Shown here: in pieces, positions 12,508 through 21,763 of the stretch | Layout of the letters: each line of letters starts with the position of its first letter | How positions within the stretch are numbered: position 1 is the first letter of the stretch | Source: Ulva prolifera | Lineage: Eukaryota; Chlorophyta; Ulvophyceae; Ulvales; Ulvaceae | Direction: 5' to 3' | Length of the DNA stretch: 64,000 bases | Assembly: GCA_023078555.1 (NCBI GenBank) | Contig: CM041200.1 | Coordinates: 8,765,528-8,829,527, forward strand | Position numbers and translations under genes: made by a program | The notes under the pieces: generated by a model | What the model saw: only the letters and a program-made list of their open reading frames with translations | What the model was told of the DNA's origin: nothing | The model's database searches: none

Positions 12508-13769
12508 TGCAAGGACAAAGGCAGCAATGCGGGCAGCACCGCGAAAGAAGCAAACAGACGAAGCAAACACACAGACACGCACGCACGCGACACCCACCAC
12601 GCCCAGGAAACCCACCACCGGCGCATCAAAAGACACAGATCCGCAGACCGCCAAGCACACACCCACACACCCACAACCCAAAACCCACACACCCACGCAC
12701 AGACCCCACGGCCAACACACAACATCACAACCACCAACACCACAACACCCGCCGCCGCACGACAGGGCCAAACCCAACACACCGCTGCCTGAGGCCGCCC
12801 ATCATGGCCGCCCGATTGCCGGGGGCCGCCCTAGCCCCAAGACCCACCCCCGCCCCACCGAGCCACAGCACACCACGCCAGCCCGGCACACCGCCGCGCA
12901 GCCTCGCCGGCCCACGCCGCACCGCACCCAGGACAATGCACCGCCCAAGCCGTCTCCGCAGTCCCTGCACATGCCAACGAAGGCACCCCGCACACCCATC
13001 GGACCCGGCGTAGCCGGAGTCAGAGGCCACAAGTCGGTGGCGTCAAGCGGACGGGGCCCGAGGGGCACCCCACCGTTCAGGCCGGATGGCCTGTAAGCGG
13101 CGAGAGGTCATCAGACGGGACTGTGAGTCCCGCCAAAACTGCCTTGCCCGCGTGACGTGCCATCAGCGGGGCTGCGGCGCGCACCTGGCGCGCCACTGCA
13201 CGACAGAGCGTCGTCGAGAGATCGCGCATTGCGTTCTCCAGGAAACGCCGCCGAGAGGCCGCGCCAGACCCTGCAGCCACATCAGCAAGCCTGTTGAGGA
13301 ATGCAAAGGCGGCCGGGCCAACACGGCCGTACGTCTCATGCGTCAGCGGGACCAGCGTGAACGCGCCTGCGCCGGCCCGGCTGTACTTTTCGCGTTTGCG
13401 CCGGTCGGCGGCCTCTGCCGAGGCACCGTCGCGGAGCGCCGCGGCGCTGACGTTCGAGGAAGCCAGCGGGTGGGTGACGCACACGTCGCCGATGACCGGC
13501 GCGCCCGGGAAGAACGCGAGGATGTCGCCCCGCTGTGCGGGTCTGCGGGACCCGGGCACAGCCGGCGACGGGGCAGCTGGTGCTTGGACCGACTGCTGCG
13601 GTGCTTGCGGCACCGCCTGCGCGGTGTGGGGGGCGGCCGCACCAGCGGGGGCGTCGGCACCGGTCGCCGTTGTGGCAGCACAGGAGGACGCAAGGACTGC
13701 CGCGTACGTGAGGGAAGAGGGTGCCTGGGCGCCATGGGAGAGAGCGGGCGCGACCGCGGCGGGGGCGGG
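12508..13769 (-). mobile_element. 5'-truncated LINE, family A, with 14-bp TSD
   Basis: The copy reads on the minus strand. Its 5' part (13769 to 13077) encodes the C-terminal domain of a retroelement polyprotein. A G/T-rich 3' untranslated stretch follows (12540-13020; C-rich and G-poor on the plus strand). It ends GCTGCCTTTGTCCTTGCAA, as do the short family A tails. A perfect 14-bp direct repeat, GGCCAGTGCTGTGT, lies at 12494-12507 and 13770-13783. The TSD, shared 3' end and 5' truncation together indicate target-primed insertion. No reverse-transcriptase core is present in this copy. Confidence 0.85.
13077..13769 (-). pseudogene. C-terminal domain fragment of a LINE-type polyprotein
   Basis: Open on the minus strand to a TGA at 13077. 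After an Ala/Pro-rich lead come GDVCVTHPLASSNVSAAAL, then DRRKREKYSRAG, FTLVPLTHETYGRVGPAAF and MRDLSTTLCRAVARQ. This order (Asp-Val near the start, an RRKREKY basic patch, a VP...ETYGR-GP segment, then an arginine-rich helix) resembles a domain I have seen C-terminal to reverse transcriptases in some retrotransposons, possibly nuclease-like. That assignment is from memory and not searched. The 42.55-kb copy has the same order (VPFAVESCG, LSVSLQRGN). The 5' part of the gene is absent because the insertion is truncated, so this is a fragment and not a host gene. Confidence 0.6.
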
Positions 13770-13783
13770 GGCCAGTGCTGTGT

Positions 13784-14589
13784 GGACTGCCTGCCTGCAG
13801 GAATTTGTAAATTGAGAGGTGAGCAGACTCTTGCCCCAGGCAGCAGGGTTGTACAGTTTCAGAAGATCAGAACGGGCCCATTCCTAGCAAAGCAGTGAGC
13901 GTGATCTGTAGCAGTACCTTCTGCCTCCTGTGATGTCAGAGCATTACAGCATGTCCTTGGCCAGCCGTACCTCGAGAACAGATAGCAGCGCGCATGCTTT
14001 GCGACAGTCTTGTGGCTGGTTTGAAGATCCACACAGGCAGGTGTAGCGAGCTCGCCGAAAAGAAAACAATTTGCGTGGTCTTCCCTGCTGAAATCAGACT
14101 GCCAGAGGCCGGAAAAACGCAGTGCAGCTGGCTAGCTGGCTGTCGCTCCTGGCGCTGCTTGGGAGCGCGTGCTTGAAGAAGTATATGTCTTGCAGAACAA
14201 GGGGACCTTTCTGATTTAACGGAGCTGCAACCGTGTGAACGGTGATCGGGCGAACACATGCACTCCGCATCTCGAGACAGATGCCGACTTGAGCAGAGAA
14301 TACAGCGCATCAAATCGCTTCCGGCCTGAAGATGCACCGACGCCCGTGCACCTGACTCCGAAATTTCGTGATATAGCTGTATCAGACCAGTGTTTCCTTA
14401 ACCTTCGGAATTCGACTTCTGCCTGTCATCAAACAATTTGCAACAACGCCTGAACGCCACGTGACCACGCTCGCAGGCTGGTTCAATCATACAGCGACGA
14501 ACCAGCAGGACATGTACATAGTTGTGCAGTGACGTGATCGCTTGCTGTGGACGGCTACTTATCAGTCACCGATGCAGTAGCGTCCTTTA
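13784..14589. other. No recognisable gene
   Basis: Short frames only; this is the upstream region of the F-box/ApaG gene. I cannot point to a core promoter element. Confidence 0.45.
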
Positions 14590-14657
14590 GGCTGTCCTTT
14601 GCGCTTGCGCGTCGGTGTTGGTGTGCATGACCAATGCCCGGCCTTGACAATCGCACC
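14590..14657. repeat. Dispersed repeat D, copy 2, spanning the F-box gene start codon
   Basis: Matches 7984-8050 over nearly its whole length. The ATG at 14634 and the first eight codons of the F-box/ApaG gene lie inside it. Confidence 0.7.
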
Positions 14658-17600
14658 ATATCTTTGATCCTAGACAAGCTAGATGTGAAGGATGTGTTGC
14701 GGTGCGCATGTGTGGATACTCAATGGCGCGCGGTTGCACTGGACGAATCCAGGTGGAAGCGATACTGCGACGTCCACCTAGATGTTCAAGAGTGCGTTGG
14801 TACGTCTCCCGATGGCGTGTGAACGGGTAAATATATCTGATCCTGTTGCATTGACAGACTGATCGCTTAATCCATCGGCATGGGTATGCTGCGAATGCAG
14901 TCAGCCTGACTTCCTCTCGGGCGGTGTACAATCCGGCGGGAAAAGAAGACCACCATGTTCATATTCATATGCGCCTTGCTAGGATGCTGTTATGGAGCAA
15001 TATGCAATGCCTTCGATATGTCTTGACATCTCCGAGCCATTCTCGCTCCACACTTGCTCCACGCGGGTCCGCTGACCCACCATCACCATGGCATGCGAGG
15101 CGCATATGAAGTACATGTTGGTATGTCATCGGTGTGACTTGCAAGCGTCGGCTTTTAGTGTTGGTGTAAACGCTGTCTGTGGCCTGGTTCTTCACTCGTA
15201 CTACCATTTTTGTGCCACAGGTAGCCCTGCCTCGCCATCAGAGCAGTATGCACAGGCATGGCGCCATCTGCAGCGCAGAATAGAACAACTCGAATATATC
15301 AGTGTGGGCCAGCATGCAGATCGCCTGTGGAGCAATCAACAGCTACAAACATGGCACCAGACGTACTCACAGCACATGGCCAAGTTCGCCGGCCTCACCC
15401 TCGGACACCAAGACTGCTGCGTCGCCATCAGGTTCTGGCAGGCGGTCCGGAAATGGGCTCAAGTCAACTTCCCGTTCCTCCTCCAGACACTCAACCCAGG
15501 GCTCAAGCCGGACGTGCGATGCCCACTCCAGCCTGTGTGCCCCGACACAATCGTGCAACATGCAACAGCGCCACGGTTGCAATTAATCCCGGGTCCTGGA
15601 TGCACGAGAGTTTCCGGGTCTGCCTTGCAGCATGTTTAGAGCTGCCACGTGCCCCCAGTATATAGACCCAAATAATCGGAGCTGTTCCAAGCGACGCGCC
15701 CGACAACCCAACACTGCTGCAGAGGCAGCTCTACCCGTGTCACAACAACAAAGTCCGAGCGGCAAGTAGCACCGCAGCATCTGCATGTCCCGCAACAGAA
15801 TGCTCCATGCTCTCTGGCCACACCAAGCCCAGCATCTGGGTGTTCCAAACCGGACAGACCGGAAGAGGCAGGTAGCACCGCAGGGCGCAGGTACAGGCAC
15901 CACACACGCAAGCAACTGCTGGCATGCAACACGCCCCGGCACACCCGTGCTGCTGCAGCCCAGTATCTATGTGCATTCCGGCGCAATACATCCAGGGCAT
16001 GTAGTCCGGGTTTTTCCGGATTCGTCAATGTTCACTCAAGGACACAGCTATGCAGATGGGCTGTAGATTTACTTCATGTAGATTTAATTCACTTACAGCC
16101 GTGCATACATACGATTTGCGAGTGGATTCCGTGGACCGGCTGGTTGCCCGGCCTCTGTCCTTTGTAACTAGATGCAGTTCCAATCAGGCGTTTGTCTAGA
16201 GATGGCTTGAGCGGGGTACACTGATGGCATTGGGACTGTTGCAGGCACTCCGGGAGGTCCTCTCGCAGGCCACACACCCTCTCCCAGACGTCCTCGTCGC
16301 CCTCTACGCGATCACCGACGGCCAGACCCTCCCGGCATCCACCCCGGAGCTCACCGCCGCAATGCACACACCCCTCGACCCCCGCGCCGACCCCCCCGCC
16401 ACCGGCCCGCAGGCCATCTTCGCCGGCCTGTTCGGCAAGAACAGCGCGCACCGCACGCACGGCATCATGCCGAACTTCGCGCGCGCCGCGTCAGGGTTGT
16501 TCGCGGACCCCTGCGCGCGCGACGCGGCGCAGCAGGCGGCGTACGGCTCGATGCTGACGCGCCTGCAGCGCTCGCCGGAGCGGGACCTGTTCCTCGTGTA
16601 CAACCGCGCGCTGATCGGCATGCATGGGCCGGAGGAGGGGCTGCGCAGCGGCTTCTTCACGCTTGCGAGGTCCAATATGTGGCCGAAGAGCGTCGTGGTC
16701 GATGTGCGGAATGGGGACCGGCCCGGGGGGCCGCAGGTGCGGCGCCGCTTCCTATTGGGGTGACTATGTGCTTGCTGAGTCAGCAATATTGAATGTATCG
16801 CAGCTTGGCATTGGGGGTTGTTAGGTGAGGCTCCCTCTCCTGTTGGTGAGGCTGCGTACTTGCTGAGTCAGCAGTGGTGACTGTATCGTACGTCGGAATG
16901 GGATTCGGCAGGTGCGGCGCCGCCTCCCTAGGCCTTCTAGTGGGGCTCTGTTCTTGCCAAGTCAGCAACGCTGACTGTATTGCAGCGCGTCGCCAATCGA
17001 TTTCGTGGACGTCCACAGAGAGGTGATCAATTGTCGCCTATGCAGCAGGATCCCGCCAACCCTGCACCTATGTAGGTGCTACGCCACAACCCTGTGGAGG
17101 TGTCGTCGTACTCCGCGACCCCCGGCGCGGCGCCGCCGTCGAGCTACCCGCTCGTCGTCGACCTGGTCACCGAGCGCGGCAAGGCGCGGGCGCATGAGGC
17201 GTACCGCGAGACAGCCGCGCCGGAGCTGTGCGCGTGGCTGGAGGGCTTCGCGAGCCAGCTCAGCACGGGCCAGGCGACGGCGAAGCAGGACTACGTCGGT
17301 GCGTCGCCCCGTATTCCCACCTCCCCTCGTTGAACAGGCTGCATGCATTAGCTGTTTCCTCTGGTCGCTGCGTGGTGCGATCGAGAGTCGCGATTGCCAC
17401 GAACGCCTGCGTGCGTGTGTCGCTGCAAGGCAGGCTAGGAACATCAGACCGTGGATCCACCTGACGCATCCACTGAAGTGCAGATGTGGACTGGGTGAGG
17501 TATCTGGAGCTGGAGCCGCGGATGGACGGTGCGGCGGAGGCGGTGACGCAGGGCATCCGCGTGCGCGCCCGCGTCTGGGCGACGCCGCACGGCGGCCACG

Positions 17601-18548
17601 ACGGCAGCCTCGTGTTCTCGTACCGCGTCGAGTTCAGCCACGTCCTCGCGGAGGTGTGTGTGCCGCTTCGCAGCTGAGGGAACGTGCTACTGCTGTGCGC
17701 GAGCCATGGCAGCAGCCGCCGATGTGCGAGAGTGCATCAGTTGCACAGGCAACTCCGATAGGCAAAGGCTGTGCCAGCCTCATGCTTTACCAGGACAAAG
17801 TCGGCGAGGCGGGCAGCGCTGGAACCGCGAAAGCAGCGAGCACAGCCAGGTGCTGGTCTTGTGTGTATGGGTAGCTCTTGTCCCGGTCCCATATTCATAT
17901 ACAGACTCTGCCGGGACTATTGCAGAGTCTCCTAGCGCCACTGTTGCGTTCATCGGTCACTGCCGCTCGTGGATCCATGGCGTGTGTTGTTTGCAATGCG
18001 TTTTAGTACGCACACTCGTGCTCTGCCATGCAGTCGCCCGCGCTCCTACAAGAGCTCGGATCGACTGTACCACTACCGAAACGGGCGCAGCAGCAGCCCC
18101 CAACGCAACCCACCGCCGCCCGGCTGTGCTCATAGCACTCATTGCACGGGCACTGACATGGGCGCAACAGTAGCTGCAGCCGCAGGCTCAACAACACCTG
18201 GCTGGTCTCACCAGAATCACAGCACTCACAGCCCCGCTGCCGCTGCAGGGCGAGCCGGTGCCGGCGGGCATGGTGCGGCGCGCGCGGCTGGAGATGCGGC
18301 ACTGGGACATCTTCGGGCCGGGGCAGGACCAGCCGTGCCAGCAGGTGCAGGGGGACGGTGTTGTCGGGGAGTACCCCGTCGTGGCGCCCGGCAGCACCTA
18401 CTCCTACACCAGCATGTGCCCCGGGCACTACGGCGGCGCGATGCAGGGCTGGTTCCTGTTCCGCGAGCTGTCCCGCGACCCGGAGCAGGCGGCGATACGC
18501 GCGCTGTGCCCGCGGATCGAGTTCGAGGAGCCGGAGTTCCTGTTCTAG
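14634..18548 (+). CDS. F-box / SMI1-KNR4-like / ApaG protein (FBXO3/SKIP16-type), predicted SCF ubiquitin-ligase receptor
   Basis: Six exons, 14634-14799, 15221-15513, 16245-16736, 17076-17298, 17484-17653 and 18249-18548 (TAG), join in phases 1, 0, 0, 1, 0 to give 547 residues. Every junction is GT-AG (donors GTACGT, GTGCGA, GTGCGG, GTGCGT, GTGTGT). An in-frame TGA two codons upstream makes 14634 the first usable ATG in this frame. Residues about 4-45 form an F-box (SLILDKLDVKDVLRCACVDT then QWRAVALDESRWKRYC). Residues about 154-310 look like an SMI1/KNR4 domain (LPDVLVALYAITDGQTLP, later DLFLVYNRALIG). Residues about 395-545 are an ApaG domain: GIRVRARVW, LVFSYRVEF, and VQGDGVVGEYPVVAPG at about 481-496, the family signature, then YSYTS. 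Animal FBXO3 and plant SKIP16 share this set of domains. The F-box should bind SKP1 and the ApaG region substrates. The gene looks intact. Confidence 0.93.
16733..16986 (+). repeat. Diverged tandem repeat in intron 3 that copies the splice donor
   Basis: Two or three imperfect units fill most of the intron. GCAGGTGCGGCGCCGC, the exon 3 donor context, occurs at about 16733 and again at about 16910. TTGCTGAGTCAGCA occurs near 16773 and 16860, with a diverged version (TTGCCAAGTCAGCA) near 16953. The unit appears to have arisen by duplicating the exon end with the start of the intron. Confidence 0.7.
17783..17830 (-). repeat. Family A LINE-tail fragment inside intron 5 of the F-box/ApaG gene
   Basis: The plus strand reads CCAGGACAAAGTCGGCGAGG then CGGGCAGCGCTGGAACCGCG, a diverged copy of the family A 3' end. 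No clear TSD; probably an old insertion. Confidence 0.5.
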
Positions 18549-18679
18549 GCCGGATTGCAAACAAAGGGGGTGATCGACAACAGGTGCAGGCTGATGATCT
18601 GCAGATCGCGTGAGCGTAATGGTGACGCTTCACTGATGATGGCGAGTCGCTGCATGCTGGGAGGTTCTGATGTTTGTTG

Positions 18680-18879
18680 CGCTGGGAGGTGCCCCTGCGT
18701 GCTTCGCTGGGAGGTGCCCCTGCGTGCTTCGCTGGGAGGTGCCCCTGCGTGCTTCGCTGGGAGGTGCCCCTGCGTGCTTCGCTGGGACGTGCCCCTGCGT
18801 GCTTCGCTGGGAGGTGCCCCTGCGTGCTTCGCTGGGAGGTGCCGCAGCGTGCTTCGCTGGGAGGTGCCCCTGCGCCTGC
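18680..18879. repeat. 25-bp minisatellite, eight units
   Basis: Eight head-to-tail units of about 25 bp, each containing CGCTGGGAGGTGCCCCTGCG, begin 131 bp after the F-box gene stop codon. One unit has GGACGT for GGAGGT and one has GCCGCAG for GCCCCTG. Since 25 is not a multiple of three, all forward frames stay open with a 25-residue period; that is not evidence of a protein. Confidence 0.95.
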
Positions 18880-21678
18880 GCGGCTGGTCGCCTGGGTCGG
18901 TTATGTTGTGAATCCAGGGCCCAGGTTTGGGCTCAGACTAGCCCCGGCTGAGATGTGGTGTTGTGGTCGGCCGAACATTGACGGTCGCGGCGTGCGGGTG
19001 GCGTAGGGGTGTGTACGCCGGTGGTGGTGGTCTGGCGGTGTCTCAGCTTGCGTGGACTGCCACAGGCGTCTCATGCACCCATGCATGTTGCTTTACCCTG
19101 TCTCATCCGTGCTTCATCCCTGTTCAGCAGTGCTGTGGCGCCTCTGGCACTGCGTCACCCGGGTGCTGATGACGGAGTGTGAACGACTGAGAACTCACAC
19201 CGAGAATCTCAAGGGCAGCACGTCGACGTCCATGGCCTGAGCATGTTTGTGTGTGCCTGTAGATCATGTGTTGAGCTTGAGCCAGATGTGCCTTGAAGGC
19301 TGGCAGATCCACCATCATTCCTGGACTGCCATGCCAGTCTTGTTCCCTAAGCTGCCGTGAAGCTCGTGTTCCCAAGGCCAAAGCGTGCTGTCGCACTTCT
19401 TTGCAACGCAGCAAAACAACACAGGAAATGAAGTCCCCGCAGGCCAGCCCTGCAGGCTCATGTCTGAACCAGCTGATGTCTGAACCATACAGGCATATTC
19501 TCCGACGCCCGCGCTGTGTGGACAGTGCTCGCTACATGCAAGACGATATGTGATCATTTGTCTTCTTGTCTGTAGCTACGCATACAGTTGCTGCTCTCTG
19601 GTGCGGTAGTCAATTGATATCCTTGTCCAACAGCCATGGAAATGCCATGTGTGATACTACCGATGAGTCAACACATCCGGAAATCCGGTTGCACCGCAAA
19701 ATTCACGCAGTTTCTCGTAAGGCCCCATCACATCAGGGCTGCCCGAATTACGGAAACCCGGCCATGTCAACCCAGCCACTCTGGCACAGCAGCGAGTTTG
19801 TGTTAGAGTGTGTCATACATCCGGACAGTGGGGGCCACACCGCAGTAACAATATTGCAAATGTTCACATCACATTTTACAATGAAGAGGCATCTGTGCTA
19901 CTTCAGGCTACCCTGAAATCACCAACAAACAAGCAGCAGAAGGTCTGCCTGTGTTTGGTTGGTGTACACCACACATGGGTCCGCACACAGTACCCAAGCA
20001 TTGGATACACCACACGTACACAGTGTGAACGGCCAGGCCATTGCCACGGCCCATACTAACGCAAAAGTATACATGGGCTCCGGCATAAGACCTATATTCG
20101 GGCTGCACATATTACCCGGTGAGCTGGTAAACCACTCAGCCGTAAATGTTCAGACGATCAGATGAACAGTGCCGCCACACACCCCTGCACTAGGCAACAT
20201 AGCCAGATGCGGTGGCGACTCATCACTGACCGGCCCAATAACTTGAAGATGCGGCGATCTGTGACCCCCAAATTGGAGCTCGAGGTAGACACGAACGCAG
20301 GTAGTATTAATACGTGCAACACAGGCTTGCCGGTTCAATGCATTTCGGGCGTGCAGGCTCAGCAGGACGCCCCGCCGTCGAAGCGATCTGGCGGTGAAAC
20401 CGCGGAGCCAGTCGCAATTCCGAATGAGTCATGCTGCCATTGCCATGGGCGGCCTGCCGAGAAAGACGTGCAATCCATCGATCGAGGGATGCCGTCTGCG
20501 GGAGAAGGACTCGAAGACTAGCGCCCTCATCTCTCGAGAGGCTCAGTGAGCACTCTGAGGAGACAAAAGCCATGGCCTCTCTTGGGGCGGAGGCTGAATT
20601 ATCGGCACTGAGTGAAGCGCTGTTGAGCAACGCCCTTCGAATTCTGTGCAGGCCAGGCGGACCTCATGATAACTGCAGCTGATAACAGACAGATATATAC
20701 TGCTGCACAATGTAGAATACTACACCTTAGTAACGCAGGTGCATCTCATCCAATTCACTTCAGAAGTTCACCTGGATCAGGAGGGGTGGTACATCACTCC
20801 TTGGATCTGTTTAAACCTCCATAGCGAAAGTGGATCATCCGTCAATGCTTGGAGCATTTTGGAGCTTCCCTGTGCAACCTTGAAGAGTGGGTCGAGGTCC
20901 GCGACCTCCCCGGGTACTCCTCCACGCCCGTGCGGCTACATGCGGCCCCACTGGTGCTGGTGCTGCAAGGACGCTTTACACGCACATGTAGAGCGTGATG
21001 ACCGCCAGTGTCCAGCTAGGGCCGCCGCAGCAGTTGCCGGTGACACAGTTGTCGACCGTGCCAGCTTGACAGAAGCCCAGCGACGCGACTATGTCTATTC
21101 ACACCTGCAAGCGCAGACTCGCAGCGGTCAGCCGCTGTGCTATCGCTTAATGATGTGTTCAAGTTGAGCTGAAGGTGCCAACCCCGAAGGGGTCATTGCA
21201 TGAGGATGGCATGCGTAAACTTCCGAATGTTAATGGTGCACGTCCTCCTTGAGTGGCAGCCAACACCCGTGACATGCTGTCTTGATATCACATGGCCATG
21301 GAGGTGGATGTTTTCGCCTTGTGGGAATCGAGCTGCGTGTGGAACGCGTGATCAGTGGCACAGGGGTTTGGGGACAGCAAGCTGGCCGGAGATCATCATG
21401 ATGTAGCCGTCGCCCCACTTGCATCCACTGCCGTGCGGCGCGATGGGGGCATGGAAGCACTGGAAGGCTGATCGAGCCGTTCAAGCAGCCCCGAGTTCAT
21501 GGTACCAGCTGGCATGGTGCCGCTTGTACTCGGATACGCCGCACCATCCTGGCCGTGTTTCGGTTCCGCGGTTGTAGGTGAAGTGCTCGATGTCACAGCA
21601 GCGGTTGTGTGGACGGAATTTCGCGCATGTTTGTCAAGGTATGCAATATATAACCGGATGACCCTGGACACTGGGGGC

Positions 21679-21718
<40 letters not shown>

Positions 21719-21763
21719 AACCTAGGCTCCTTATGCGAGCGCGGGGAACAGCAGCTGCAGCGA
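18880..21763. other. No confident gene; weak exon-like stretches near 20.8-21.2 kb
   Basis: Most of this stretch shows nothing. Around 20850-20990 (+) a frame reads LEEWVEVRDLPGYSSTP then VRLHAAPLVLVLQGR, and a different frame at 21055-21160 reads LTEAQRRDYVYSHLQAQTRS. Either could be an exon of an unrecognised gene, but I cannot link them by phase-consistent splice sites. Confidence 0.35.
21681..21716. repeat. Homopolymer tract, 36 G (plus strand)
   Basis: Uninterrupted run of 36 G, directly downstream of the stop codon of the minus-strand PPR-like gene, so poly-C on that gene's sense strand. Confidence 0.95.

Noticed and set aside
12428-13096. A 222-codon plus-strand frame rich in Pro, Thr and His
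   Set aside because: It is antisense to the 3' stretch of the family A LINE copy and is open because that stretch lacks T; low complexity, no motif.
13086-13898. Plus-strand frames of 173-270 codons opposite the LINE fragment
   Set aside because: GC-rich shadow of the minus-strand polyprotein fragment, which shows the recognisable motifs.
20739-21167. 142-codon plus-strand frame as a gene
   Set aside because: Two different frames look protein-like in different parts of it, and I could not join them with phase-consistent GT-AG sites.
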